In this document: positions 47,189 to 57,400 of the stretch, piece after piece
How the letters are laid out: the number at the start of each line of letters is the position of its first letter
How positions within the stretch are numbered: position 1 is the stretch's first letter
NCBI RefSeq assembly: GCF_913777145.1
Contig: NZ_CAJYPS010000027.1
Span: forward strand, 124,001 to 188,000
Direction: 5' to 3'
Length of the DNA stretch: 64,000 bases
Source: an uncultured Roseateles sp.
GTDB taxonomy: Bacteria > Pseudomonadota > Gammaproteobacteria > Burkholderiales > Burkholderiaceae_C
Notes under the pieces: model-generated
Database searches by the model: none
What the model was told of the DNA's origin: nothing
Seen by the model: only the letters and a program-made list of their open reading frames with translations
Made by a program: the position numbers and the translations under genes

Positions 47189-48162
47189 CCCCCGACCTCG
47201 TCTCCCGCCGCGCCGCGCTGGCCGCACTCGCCACGCTGCCCGCCTGGGCGCGCGCGCAGGGCAGCGCCTGGCCGGCCGCGCCGGTGCGCCTGATCGTGCC
47301 CTTCACGCCCGGCAGCGGCACCGACGTGGTGGCCCGCACGCTGGCCGAGAAGCTGGCGCCGCCGCTGGGCCAGCCGGTCATCGTCGAGAACCGCCCGGGC
47401 GCCGGCGGCACGCTGGGCGCAGGCCAGGTGGCCAAGGCGCCGGCCGACGGCCTGACGCTGCTGGTGCACAGCTCCGCCCATCTGGTGAACCCCTGGATCT
47501 ACCCGCGGCTGAGCTACGACACGCTGAAGGACTTCGACGGCATCACGCCGCTGGCCAGCCTGCCCAATGTGCTGGTGGTGGCGCCGTCCAAGGGCTTCAA
47601 GGACGTGGCCGACCTGATCGCCAAGGTGCGCGCCCGGCCCGAGCAGTTCAGCTATGCGTCGGCCGGCAACGGCTCGGCCACGCACATGAACGCCGAGCAG
47701 TTCCGCGTGGCCGCCGGCCTCAAGGCGCTGCACGTGCCCTTCCGCGGCACACCCGAGGCGCTGACCGAGACCATCGCCGGCCGCACGGACTGGTTCTTCG
47801 CGCCGGTGGTGGCCGCGCTGCCGCTGATACGCGACGGCCGGCTGCAGGCGCTGGCCGTGGGCACGGCCGAGCGCAGCCCCGCGCTGCCGGGCGTGCCGTC
47901 CATGGCCGAGGCCGGGCTCAAGGACGCCAGCTACAACTTCTGGGTCGGCCTGTTCGTCGCGGCGCGCACGCCGCGCCCCATCGTCGAGCGCCTGCATGGC
48001 GAGACCGTGAAGGCGCTGGCCCTGCCCGACGTGAAGGAGCGGCTGGAGCGCCTGGGCGCTGCGCCCATGGCGATGGCGCAGCCGGCCTTCGAGCGCTTCC
48101 TGGACGAGCAGACCGCCGCCGCGGCCCGGCTGGTCAAGGCCGCCGGCCTGCGCGCGGACTGA
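47185..48162 (+). CDS. Tripartite tricarboxylate transporter (BUG) substrate-binding protein
   Basis: A 325-residue periplasmic binding protein with an N-terminal signal that contains an Arg pair (VSRRAALAALATLPAWARA). BUG/TctC marks are PVRLIVPFTPGSGTDVVARTLAEKL, VIVENRPGAGGTLGA, FSYASAGNGSATHM, HVPFRGTPEALT and LPGVPSMAEAG. It would capture a carboxylate or aromatic acid. No TctA or TctB membrane gene is present, so it either borrows a distant transporter or acts as a sensor, as many BUG proteins in Burkholderiales do. ATGA overlap with the cupin gene. Confidence 0.93.
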   Translation: MTPDLVSRRAALAALATLPAWARAQGSAWPAAPVRLIVPFTPGSGTDVVARTLAEKLAPPLGQPVIVENRPGAGGTLGAGQVAKAPADGLTLLVHSSAHLVNPWIYPRLSYDTLKDFDGITPLASLPNVLVVAPSKGFKDVADLIAKVRARPEQFSYASAGNGSATHMNAEQFRVAAGLKALHVPFRGTPEALTETIAGRTDWFFAPVVAALPLIRDGRLQALAVGTAERSPALPGVPSMAEAGLKDASYNFWVGLFVAARTPRPIVERLHGETVKALALPDVKERLERLGAAPMAMAQPAFERFLDEQTAAAARLVKAAGLRAD

Positions 48163-48166
48163 GGCC

Positions 48167-48703
48167 ATGAGCGTCGAAACCGAGTTCGAGTTCCTGCAGG
48201 CCGTGCCGCAGGTGGCGCCCAGCGCCTTCATCGCCGACACCGCGCGCCTGCTGGGCACGGTGGCCGTGGGTGAGCAGGCCTCCGTCTGGTTCGGCGCGGT
48301 GCTGCGCGGCGACGTGCAGGCCATCGAGGTCGGGCCGCGCAGCAATCTGCAGGACGGCTGCATCCTGCACTGCAGCAGCGGCGGCTGGGCCACGCGCATA
48401 GGCGCGGACTGCAGCGTGGGCCATGCGGCGGTGCTGCATTCCTGCGTGCTGGAGCCCGGCGCCTTCGTCGGCTTCGGCGCGCGCGTGCTGGACCGCTGCG
48501 TCATCGAAGGCGACGCGATGCTGGCCGCCGGTGCGCTGCTGACGCCCGGCAAGGTGGTGCGCCGCGGCGAGCTGTGGGCCGGCAGCCCGGCACGCCTGCT
48601 GCGCACGCTGGAGCCGGCCGAGATCGAGGCCAACCGCCGCACCACGGCCCGCTATGTCGCGCTGGCCGCCGCCTACCGACGCCGCCCGCCCGGCGCGCCC
48701 TGA
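48167..48703 (+). CDS. Gamma-carbonic-anhydrase-like hexapeptide protein
   Basis: A 178-residue left-handed beta-helix of the YrdA/PaaY group. Repeats such as VWFGAVLRGDVQAIEVGPRSNLQDGCILH and IGADCSVGHAAVLHSCVLEPGAFVGFGARV carry the three His residues that bind zinc between subunits. PaaY-type proteins hydrolyse misdirected CoA thioesters in aromatic catabolism, which would suit this operon. Carbonic anhydrase activity is the other option. Start is 4 bp after the binding-protein stop. Confidence 0.88.
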   Translation: MSVETEFEFLQAVPQVAPSAFIADTARLLGTVAVGEQASVWFGAVLRGDVQAIEVGPRSNLQDGCILHCSSGGWATRIGADCSVGHAAVLHSCVLEPGAFVGFGARVLDRCVIEGDAMLAAGALLTPGKVVRRGELWAGSPARLLRTLEPAEIEANRRTTARYVALAAAYRRRPPGAP

Positions 48704-48733
48704 ATTCCCGCACAACAACCACAGGAGACCTCC

Positions 48734-49834
48734 ATGCCCCTTCGTCACCCCGCCTGGCCGCTGCTGGCCCTGGGCGCCACCCTGCTGCTGCCCTGCGGCG
48801 CCCAGGCGCAGTCCAGCGTCACCGTCTACGGCCGGCTCAATGTCGCGGTCGAGTCGGTGGGCTCCAGCGGCGCGCCGGTCAGCCGCAGCGTCGTGCGCGA
48901 GACCAACAACCGCTCGGTGCTGGGCTTTCGCGGCGAGGAGGACCTGGGCGACGGCCTGCGTGCGCTGTTCCAGATCGAGGGCTCGCTGGCGGTGGACACC
49001 GGCGCGGGCAACTCCTTCGCCAACCGCGACACCCGCATCGGCCTGAACACGCCCTGGGGCCTGCTGTTCCTGGGCCACTGGGGCACGCCCTACCTGCTGT
49101 CCACCAGCGGCTTCGACCCCTACTACCCCACCACCGCGGGCTACATGTCGCTGATGGGCAATGGCTCGGCCGCCGACGTCAACAACATCAGCGACCGCAA
49201 CTCCTTCGACCGCCGCCAGCAAAACATCGCACAGTACTGGACGCCGACCTGGCAGGGCTTCAGCGGCCGCTTCGCCTATGCGTTCAACGAGGGCGAACTA
49301 GGCCCGCGCGGCAGCCATCCCAAGCTGATGTCGGGCGCGCTGAGCTACGAGAACGGCCCGCTCACCCTGAGCCTGGCCCACGAGCAGCACCGCGACTACC
49401 AGGGCCCCGGCCTGGACGACCACGGCACCAAGCTGGGCGCGGCCTACCGCCTGGGCGACTGGCGCCTGGCGGCCGCCGCCGAGCAGCTGCGCTACGAGAC
49501 CGCCGCGGGCGCGCTCAAGCGCAAGTCCTACTACCTCTCGGCCACCTGGCAGATAGGCGCCGGCAGCCTGCGCGCCACCTACACCCATGCGGGCACGGGC
49601 CAGGGCCCGGCCGGCAGCAAGGTCGGCTTCATCGCCGCGGGCGCCGACACCGGCTCGCAGCAGTGGACGCTGGGCTATGACTATGCGCTGTCCAAGCGCA
49701 CCGGCCTCTACGCCTACGCCAGCCGCATCAACAACCAGGCACGCGCCGCCTACGACTTCGCGATCAACAGCCTGGGCGTGGGCGCCGGCGAAAAGCCCCA
49801 TGTGTTCGCGGCCGGCATCCGGCACAGCTTCTAA
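48734..49834 (+). CDS. Outer-membrane porin, Burkholderiales type
   Basis: A 366-residue trimeric porin. The Sec signal (PLLALGATLLLPCGAQAQ) precedes SSVTVYGRLNVAVESVG, the usual start of these barrels. FRGEEDLGDGLRALFQIEGSLAVDTG, NRDTRIGLNTPWGLLFLGHWGTPY (constriction-loop region) and the ending VFAAGIRHSF with a terminal Phe are diagnostic. AGGAGACCTCC precedes the ATG. It likely admits the operon's substrate through the outer membrane. Confidence 0.94.
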   Translation: MPLRHPAWPLLALGATLLLPCGAQAQSSVTVYGRLNVAVESVGSSGAPVSRSVVRETNNRSVLGFRGEEDLGDGLRALFQIEGSLAVDTGAGNSFANRDTRIGLNTPWGLLFLGHWGTPYLLSTSGFDPYYPTTAGYMSLMGNGSAADVNNISDRNSFDRRQQNIAQYWTPTWQGFSGRFAYAFNEGELGPRGSHPKLMSGALSYENGPLTLSLAHEQHRDYQGPGLDDHGTKLGAAYRLGDWRLAAAAEQLRYETAAGALKRKSYYLSATWQIGAGSLRATYTHAGTGQGPAGSKVGFIAAGADTGSQQWTLGYDYALSKRTGLYAYASRINNQARAAYDFAINSLGVGAGEKPHVFAAGIRHSF

Positions 49835-49861
49835 CCACTCCACATCCTGGAGGAGACATCC

Positions 49862-51172
49862 ATGATCACGACCCCCACCGTGCCGCAGAGCCCGGTCGTC
49901 GACGCCCCGCCCGCCCCCCGCCGCCGCGCCTGGTGGCGCGTGCTCTACGTGCAGGTGCTGATCGCCATCGTCATCGGTGCGCTGCTGGGCCACTACAGCC
50001 CGGCGCTGGCCACGCAGATGAAGCCCTTTGGCGACGCCTTCATTAAGCTCATCAAGATGGTGCTGCCGCTGGTCGTGTTCTGCACGGTCGTGTCCGGCAT
50101 CGTTGGCATGGGCAGCCTCAAGAAGGTGGGCCGCGTCGGCGGCAAGGCGCTGCTGTACTTCGAGGTGGTGTCCACGCTGGCACTGGCCATAGGCATGCTG
50201 GTGGGCAACTGGCTGCAACCCGGCGCCGCCATGCATGTGGACCCGCACACGCTGGACGCCAAGGCCATCGCCGGCTACGTGGGCCAGGCCAAGCAGCAGT
50301 CCGTGCCCGACTTCCTGCTCAACATCGTGCCCAACACCCTGGTCGATGCCTTCGCCAAGGGCGACATCCTGCAGGTGGTGCTGGTGTCGCTGCTGACCGG
50401 CTTCGCGCTGTCGGCCTGCGGCGAACGCGCCCGCGCGCTGACCGGCATCGTGGACGCGGTCACCAACGCGGTGTTCGCGATGGTCAACACGCTGATGCGC
50501 TTCGCCCCCATGGGCGCGTTCGGCGCGATGGCCTTCACCGTGGGCAAGTACGGCGTGGCGTCGCTGGGCCCGCTGCTGGGCCTGATCGGCACCTTCTACC
50601 TGACCTCGGCGCTGTTCGTCGTGCTGGTGCTGGGCGCGGTGGGCATGGTCTGCGGCTTCAACATCTTCAAGTTCCTGCTGTTCCTGAAGGAGGAGATCCT
50701 GCTGGTGCTGGGCACCAGTTCCTCCGACACCGCGCTGCCCACGCTGATGCGCAAGCTGGAGTCGCTGGGCTGCTCGCGCTCGCTGGTGGGCCTGGTCGTG
50801 CCCACCGGCTACACCTTCAACACCGACGGCACCAGCATCTACATGACCATGGCCGCGCTGTTCGTCGCCCAGGCCACCGGCGTGGATCTCACGATCAGCC
50901 AGCAGCTGGCGATCTTCGGCGTCGCGATGCTGACCTCCAAGGGCGCCAGCGGCGTGCAGGGCGCGTCCTTCATCGCGCTGGTGGGCACGCTGTCGGTGGT
51001 GCCGGGCATCCCGGTCGCGGGCATGGCGCTGATCCTGGGCATAGACCGCTTCATGAGCGAGGCCCGCGCGCTGGTCAACATGATCGGCAACGCGGTCGCC
51101 ACCGTGGCCATGGCACGCTGGGAGGGCGAACTCAGCCGCGAACAGCTGGCCGAGCTGCGCCGCCGCCCATGA
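49862..51172 (+). CDS. dctA: C4-dicarboxylate:cation symporter (DctA-like)
   Basis: A 436-residue DAACS-family carrier. Marks are [25 protein letters not shown], the serine-rich motif [53 protein letters not shown] and the [14 protein letters not shown] hairpin. It matches DctA more than glutamate carriers. In this operon it may take up an organic-acid substrate or reclaim a dicarboxylate product. GGAGGAGACATCC precedes the ATG; its stop overlaps the next start. Confidence 0.93.
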   Translation: MITTPTVPQSPVVDAPPAPRRRAWWRVLYVQVLIAIVIGALLGHYSPALATQMKPFGDAFIKLIKMVLPLVVFCTVVSGIVGMGSLKKVGRVGGKALLYFEVVSTLALAIGMLVGNWLQPGAAMHVDPHTLDAKAIAGYVGQAKQQSVPDFLLNIVPNTLVDAFAKGDILQVVLVSLLTGFALSACGERARALTGIVDAVTNAVFAMVNTLMRFAPMGAFGAMAFTVGKYGVASLGPLLGLIGTFYLTSALFVVLVLGAVGMVCGFNIFKFLLFLKEEILLVLGTSSSDTALPTLMRKLESLGCSRSLVGLVVPTGYTFNTDGTSIYMTMAALFVAQATGVDLTISQQLAIFGVAMLTSKGASGVQGASFIALVGTLSVVPGIPVAGMALILGIDRFMSEARALVNMIGNAVATVAMARWEGELSREQLAELRRRP

Positions 51173-52236
51173 ACACCACGCCCGCCTACACCTACGACGC
51201 CGCGCCGCAGCGCGTGCTGCACGGCCCCGGCCGCGCGGCCGAGCTGGGGGCCGAGCTGGCCCGCCTGGGCGCGCGACGCGCGCTGCTGCTGTGCTCGCCG
51301 GGCCAGCGCACGCTGGCCGAGCGCCTGGCCGCGCCGCTGGGGGCGGGCTGCGCAGGCGTCATCGCCACCGCGCGGGTGCATGTGCCGGTGGCACTGGCCC
51401 AGGCCGCCGCCGCCCAGGCGCGCGCGCTGCAGGCCGATGCGCTGGTGGCGGTGGGCGGCGGCTCCACCCAGGGCCTGGCCAAGGCCCTGGCGCTGGAGCT
51501 GGCCCTGCCGGTGCTGGCCCTGCCCACCACCTATGCGGGCAGCGAGGCCACCGCCATCTACGGCCTCACGGATCAGGGCCACAAGCGCACCGGCCGCGAG
51601 GCGCGCGTGCGGCCGCTGGGCGTGATCTATGACCCCGAGCTCAGCCGCGCGCTGCCGCTGGCCACCTCGGTCGCCAGCGCGCTCAACGGCATGGCCCACG
51701 CGGTCGAGGCGCTGTATGCGCCCGACGCCAGCCCCATCACCGACGCGCTGGCCCGCCAGGGCCTGCGCCTCTTCGCGCAAGGCCTGACCGGGCTGCCGGC
51801 CGCGCCGCAAGACCTGGCCCTGCGCGGCCAGCTGCTGAGCGCCGCCTGGCTGTGCGGCCATGTGCTGGACCAGACCCGCATGGGCCTGCACCACCGGCTC
51901 TGCCACGTGCTGGGCGGCCGCTTCGACCTGCCCCATGCCGAGCTGCATGCGCTGCTGCTGCCCCATGTCGTCGCGACGCTGGCGCCGCACATGCCCGGCC
52001 CGCTGCAGGCGCTGCGCGAGGCGCTGGGCCAGGCCGAACCCGCCGCGGCGCTGCAGGCGCTGGCGGACAGCGCCGGCCTGCCGCGCTCGCTGCAGGCGCT
52101 GGGCGTGCCGGCCGACGCGCTGGCCGAGCTGGCCCGCCAGGCCGCCGACGAGGCGCGCAGCCACCGGCTGACGCCCGACATGGCGACTGTGCTGGCCCTG
52201 CTGCAGCGCGCCCACGCCGGCCTGCCGGCCGCCTAG
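51169..52236 (+). CDS. Maleylacetate reductase
   Basis: A 355-residue member of the iron-type alcohol dehydrogenase superfamily. Marks are [65 protein letters not shown] and the His-rich region [13 protein letters not shown] ... [30 protein letters not shown]. It reduces maleylacetate to 3-oxoadipate with NAD(P)H. Together with the first gene this defines a hydroxyquinol-type lower pathway. It is the last gene of the operon, coupled to dctA by ATGA. Confidence 0.94.
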   Translation: MNTTPAYTYDAAPQRVLHGPGRAAELGAELARLGARRALLLCSPGQRTLAERLAAPLGAGCAGVIATARVHVPVALAQAAAAQARALQADALVAVGGGSTQGLAKALALELALPVLALPTTYAGSEATAIYGLTDQGHKRTGREARVRPLGVIYDPELSRALPLATSVASALNGMAHAVEALYAPDASPITDALARQGLRLFAQGLTGLPAAPQDLALRGQLLSAAWLCGHVLDQTRMGLHHRLCHVLGGRFDLPHAELHALLLPHVVATLAPHMPGPLQALREALGQAEPAAALQALADSAGLPRSLQALGVPADALAELARQAADEARSHRLTPDMATVLALLQRAHAGLPAA

Positions 52237-52277
52237 GGCCTGTTGGCACGACGGCAGCAGGCCCTGAGCCGCAGCGC

Positions 52278-53120
52278 TCAGGCCGGCAGCCCCATGGCCC
52301 GGCGCGTCGCCATGCCCACCTCGCCGTCGGCCACCAGGCCCTCGCGCGCCTGGAACAGCCGCACCGCATGCGCGGTCTGCGGCCCGTAGACGCCATCCAC
52401 CGAACCGGGATGGAAGCCCTGCGTGGTCAGCCAGGCCTGCACCCGGCGCACGCCCTCGCCCCGCATCAGCGGCTGGCTCAGGCGCAGCGTGGGCGCGGCC
52501 GGCTCCAGCACCACCGCCTGCTCGGCCTGGAAGTAGCTGATGCCCGGCACCAGGATGCCCACGTCCCAGCGCCGCGCCGACAGCGAGCCGGCGATCACGC
52601 CCAGCTTGCTGCTGTGCGCCTCCAGCGTGCCGCCGCGCCCGTCGGACAGCACGATATGGCCGATCGCACCCGGCTGCGGCCGGCGCAGCACCACCGCGCC
52701 CGCGATGCCCGCGGCCTGCTCCACCGGGATGGTGCAGCGCGCCGCGCGCGACTGCTCGTCCCAGTAGCCGGTGTAGGCATCGGCGCGCACCGGATCGTTG
52801 GCCGGCCGCGTGCCGAACAGCACGCCGCCACCCTGGTAGACGCACCAGCTGACGAACTCCGCGCAGTCCCAGGGGCCGCGCCAGCTCGCATTGCCCATGG
52901 GCGCCCGGGCGCCCAGCACATAGGGCTCGCCGACATGGGCGCGCGCCAGCGCGAGGATGTCGTCGCCACTGCGCGCCGGCCGCAGCGCGCCCGCCAGCGC
53001 CGGCGACCAGGTCGCCAGCTCGGGCGCATCGGCCAGTTCGGGCGCGTCCGGGATCTCGGGGGCGCCGGGGAGTTCAGGGGCCGGCGCGGGGCCGGGCTTG
53101 GGACTGGGCTTGGGGGCCAT
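52278..53120 (-). CDS. NlpC/P60-like amidase with peptidoglycan-binding domain
   Basis: A 280-residue protein. A Pro/Ala/Glu-rich N-terminus (about 1-45) shows no signal peptide. The catalytic domain has LARAHVGEPYVLGARAP, Cys in WDCAEFVSWCVYQ and His in IGHIVLSDGRGG, followed by EAH. A C-terminal PG_binding_1 domain reads VRRVQAWLTTQGFHPGSVDGVYGPQTAHAVRLFQAREGL. It probably cleaves wall peptides or a similar amide; lack of a signal leaves export open. Confidence 0.85.
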   Translation of the reverse strand: MAPKPSPKPGPAPAPELPGAPEIPDAPELADAPELATWSPALAGALRPARSGDDILALARAHVGEPYVLGARAPMGNASWRGPWDCAEFVSWCVYQGGGVLFGTRPANDPVRADAYTGYWDEQSRAARCTIPVEQAAGIAGAVVLRRPQPGAIGHIVLSDGRGGTLEAHSSKLGVIAGSLSARRWDVGILVPGISYFQAEQAVVLEPAAPTLRLSQPLMRGEGVRRVQAWLTTQGFHPGSVDGVYGPQTAHAVRLFQAREGLVADGEVGMATRRAMGLPA

Positions 53121-53176
53121 GGGCAGCTCCTGGGTGGACGAGGTTCAGCGGCGCGCGGCGCACGCCGGGGCTAGGT

Positions 53177-54121
53177 TCAGATGCAACGGCGCGGCGCTGA
53201 CGCGGCCGGCGCCGGTGCCGAGGCGCGCTGGGCCGCGGCCGCTGCGCCCAGGCCGCGGCCCAGGTTCTGCGCCGCCATGCCGGTGGCGAAGTAGCGCTCC
53301 AGGCAGAAGCCCAGCGAGCGCGTCTCGGTGTTGCTCGCAAACTGGCCCAGCACCGAGAACGCGTCCTTGTCCTGGCCCGCGGGCGTGGCGCCGTCCGAGG
53401 CCTTGAGGCCGGCCAGCGAGCCATCGGCATTGGCCGCCACCACGGGCACCAGCGCCACATTGCGCGAACCGAAGCCGAAAGTGAAGGACGTGCCCTGCTC
53501 GGCCGCCGAGCCCGCGATGTCTATGCCCAGCACGTCGGCGCGCGCATAGATCAGCGGGTAGGGGTAGGCCGGCGACTGCGATGCCGGCGCAGGGGCCGGC
53601 GCCGGTGCGGGGGCTGGCCCGGCTGGCGGCTCCGCAGCGGCGGCGGCCACCTGCGGGGTGGCGCCGGCCGCGGCCTGGGGCGCGCACAGGCGGGTATCGC
53701 CCAGCTTGCAGGCATAGCCCTCGGTCAGGCGCTGCGCCGCGATGCCGGTGGCAAAGGCCTGCCCCACGCGCAGCGGCCCGCCGCCCTCGGCGCTGCCCTC
53801 GAAGACCGCGAACACCGACAGCGCGTCCTTGCGCGTGCCCGCGCCGCCCGGCATCACGTCGGTGCTCAGCGCCGTGCCCACGCGGCCCTGGCCGTCCACC
53901 GCGGCCACCGGCACGATGGCCACGCTGCGGTGCTTGTAGCCCAGCGACACGCTGCCGCCGCCCGACGCGGTCTGGTTTCCCAGCTGCAGCCCCATGCTCA
54001 CGTTGTCCGCGAACATCAGCGGTGGCGCCGAGCTGCAGCCCACCAGCACCAGCAGGCCACCGGCCCAGGCCACGCGGCGGCGCCGCGTCCAGGGGGCGTG
54101 CCCCGGGGTGTATTCATTCAT
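53177..54121 (-). CDS. Lipoprotein with internal duplication
   Basis: A 314-residue protein with signal RRRRVAWAGGLLVLVGCSS (lipobox LVGC). The mature part is two related halves joined by an Ala/Pro linker. Each half has a beta segment (VSLGYKHRSVAIVPVAAVDGQG; FTFGFGSRNVALVPVVAANADG), a KDALSVFAVF / KDAFSVLGQF block and FATGIAAQRL / FATGMAAQNL. I do not recognise the family. AGGAG precedes the ATG, which overlaps the upstream lipoprotein stop, so the two are translated together. Confidence 0.75.
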   Translation of the reverse strand: MNEYTPGHAPWTRRRRVAWAGGLLVLVGCSSAPPLMFADNVSMGLQLGNQTASGGGSVSLGYKHRSVAIVPVAAVDGQGRVGTALSTDVMPGGAGTRKDALSVFAVFEGSAEGGGPLRVGQAFATGIAAQRLTEGYACKLGDTRLCAPQAAAGATPQVAAAAAEPPAGPAPAPAPAPAPASQSPAYPYPLIYARADVLGIDIAGSAAEQGTSFTFGFGSRNVALVPVVAANADGSLAGLKASDGATPAGQDKDAFSVLGQFASNTETRSLGFCLERYFATGMAAQNLGRGLGAAAAAQRASAPAPAASAPRRCI

Positions 54122-54537
54122 CGTGCCTCTCCTGCAGAACTTGCGGCACTTGCCGCGGGGGCCGCGGGCGCCGGCAGCGCCTCGACCAGACACAGACCCG
54201 CCAGACGGCCGAGCTCGGCGCGCGTCGCGGCATCCAGCACCACGCCCTGCTCCAGCCACAGCACGGCCCGGCAATCCGGCCCCAGCCAGGCCAGGCGCTG
54301 CTGCGTGTAGCCGGCCGTCAGGCCCAGCGGGGAAGACAACAGGCCCACACCGCGGATGTCGGCCACCACGCTGCGCGAGGCCTGCGGCAGCTCCAGCTGC
54401 AACAGGCCGAAATGGCGCACCACACGCACGCCCTGACCCTGGGTGTCCACCTGCACGCTGACGCAGGCGGGCAGCAGCGCACAGGCAACCAGGGCTGGCA
54501 GACGCCGCAGCGCCAATGACGGTGTCAGGCCTTGCAT
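54118..54537 (-). CDS. Small lipoprotein
   Basis: A 139-residue protein with a lipoprotein signal (LRRLPALVACALLPACVSV, lipobox LPAC). The rest is short beta-rich sequence (VDTQGQGVRVVRHFGLLQLELPQ) with CRAVLWLEQGVVLDAA, then an Ala/Pro tail. Start chosen at MQGLTPSLALRR; an ATG nine bases upstream is also possible. Family unknown. It is coupled by ATGA to the duplicated lipoprotein and both may form an envelope complex. Confidence 0.7.
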   Translation of the reverse strand: MQGLTPSLALRRLPALVACALLPACVSVQVDTQGQGVRVVRHFGLLQLELPQASRSVVADIRGVGLLSSPLGLTAGYTQQRLAWLGPDCRAVLWLEQGVVLDAATRAELGRLAGLCLVEALPAPAAPAASAASSAGEAR

Positions 54538-54716
54538 GCGCCGCATTGGGCGCGCCGGCCGGCCCCGGCTCCACCGCAAAACTGTGGACAGCGGCGCTGC
54601 TGCCCCCACAAGCAGGGACAAGCGCGCCGTGCCCCTATCACGGCCTGGCGAAGTCGGGCGTGACCCGGCCAACGCCGGAAGCGGTTATCGTGGCGACTCC
54701 AGATCCGAGGAAGTCC

Positions 54717-54905
54717 ATGGCAAAGCCGAACTACGCGTACGAGAAACGCCAGCGAGAACTGGAGAAAAAGCGCAAGAAGGCCGAGAAGGCCGCGCGCAAG
54801 TCCACCGGTGGCCCTGACCACGACGGTGACGAGGGCCAGGCCCCCGAGGCCGAGGCCGAGGGCGAGGGCGACGCCCCGGCCGCACCCTCCGAACCCGCGC
54901 CCTGA
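54717..54905 (+). CDS. Small charged coiled-coil protein
   Basis: A 62-residue protein beginning MAKPNYAYEKRQRELEKKRKKAEKAARK, a highly basic helix, and ending in an acidic Glu/Ala/Pro tail. Small proteins with this N-terminus are common and conserved in Burkholderiales, with unknown function. GAGG lies 6 bases before the ATG. Confidence 0.75.
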   Translation: MAKPNYAYEKRQRELEKKRKKAEKAARKSTGGPDHDGDEGQAPEAEAEGEGDAPAAPSEPAP

Positions 54906-54997
54906 ACGCGCCCCACGCCCGAGCCCGCAAGCAATGGCGGGCCACCGGCCCCGGGCGCTTTTCTGCCCCGACCCACACCTGCCCCGACGAGGCCCCT

Positions 54998-55489
54998 GTG
55001 CAGCTCTTCGCTCTTCGCCCCACGCTGGCCGCTGCGGCCGCCCTGCTGAGCCTTTGTGCCGCGATGCCGGCCCATGCCGGCCTGTACTCGGATGACCTGG
55101 CGCGCTGCCTGGTCGGCGCCACCACCACGGCCGACAAGACCAACCTGGTGCGCTGGATCTTCAGCAACGCCGCGCTGCACCCCGAGGTGGCCAGCATCAC
55201 CGCGATCTCGCCGGAGCAGCGCGTGGAGATCGACAAGACCGCCGCCGCGCTGCTGCAGAAGCTGTTGACCCAGTCCTGCCGCCAGCCCTACGCGAACGCG
55301 ATCCGCTACGAGGGCGCGGCCGCGATGGAAACCAGCTTCGGCGTGCTGGGCCAAGTCGCGATGAAGGAGCTGATGAGCAACCCGGCGGTCAACGCCGGCT
55401 TCGGCGCCTTCGGCCAGTACGTTGACCAGCAGGCGGTGAAGGACGCCGCCCAGCTGCCCACCGACGCCGCCAAGCCGGCCGGCAAGTAA
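54998..55489 (+). CDS. Hypothetical periplasmic protein
   Basis: A 163-residue protein from a GTG start. The signal peptide is PTLAAAAALLSLCAAMPAHA. The mature part is helical with two Cys that could pair (DDLARCLVGAT; LTQSCRQPYA), then GAAAMETSFGVLGQVAMKELMSNPAVNAGFGAFGQYVD. I do not recognise a family. Its stop lies against the terminator that serves the convergent aldehyde dehydrogenase. Confidence 0.7.
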   Translation: MQLFALRPTLAAAAALLSLCAAMPAHAGLYSDDLARCLVGATTTADKTNLVRWIFSNAALHPEVASITAISPEQRVEIDKTAAALLQKLLTQSCRQPYANAIRYEGAAAMETSFGVLGQVAMKELMSNPAVNAGFGAFGQYVDQQAVKDAAQLPTDAAKPAGK

Positions 55490-55512
55490 AAAGGCCGCCC
55501 GGTGGGCGGCCT
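55487..55512 (-). terminator. Rho-independent terminator of the aldehyde dehydrogenase
   Basis: On the minus strand AGGCCGCCC-ACC-GGGCGGCCT (9-bp stem, 3-base loop) is followed by a T-run. It ends the minus-strand dehydrogenase transcript, with its T-run inside the stop codon region of the convergent hypothetical gene. Confidence 0.85.
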
Positions 55513-55545
55513 GATGTACGGCAGGGTGCGCGGCGCGTCAGCGCC

Positions 55546-57069
<1,524 letters not shown>

Positions 57070-57125
57070 GGAAGTCTCCTGTGTGTGATGCCTGGCTCAT
57101 CGCGGCCCAGGTCAGGCCCCACAGC

Positions 57126-57140
57126 GCAAAGCCCGTGCCA
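57126..57140 (-). promoter_or_regulatory. Sigma-54 promoter of the aldehyde dehydrogenase
   Basis: Minus-strand TGGCAC-GGGCT-TTGC matches the sigma-54 -24/-12 consensus (TGGCAC-N5-TTGC) at every defined position. It would give a leader of about 45 bases before the ATG at 57069. Confidence 0.85.
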
Positions 57141-57287
57141 GCGCCGCCTTGTGCGGGCCGCCCGACGCCCGCCGCGCAAACCCGGCCGCCAAGCCCGCGG
57201 GACGCTGGCGCACTGTCACGAAATGGAGCACCCGGGCACTGCACCTGCGCCGCTTAGGCACAGAACGCGCCCGCACGGCGCAAGGGC

Positions 57288-57315
57288 TTGACGGCCGCCG
57301 GTGTCAGGCTAGCGT
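57288..57315 (+). promoter_or_regulatory. Candidate sigma-70 promoter of the activator gene
   Basis: TTGACG (57288-57293), 16-base spacer, TAGCGT (57310-57315). The -35 is good and the -10 is weak. Confidence 0.35.
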
Positions 57316-57400
57316 CCGCCAGTGCGGGCAGGCTGCGGCCTGACCGCCGGGTTCACGCCCGCCGCCAGAGCCTGCACACAGGCCGAACCAGGAGACGCCC

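Larger units (their letters stand above)
57070..57400. other. Divergent regulatory region of aldehyde dehydrogenase and its activator
   Basis: This 331-bp spacer holds a sigma-54 promoter on the minus strand (57126-57140) and a candidate sigma-70 promoter on the plus strand (57288-57315). An upstream activator site should lie between them, but no convincing palindrome was picked out by eye. Confidence 0.6.
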
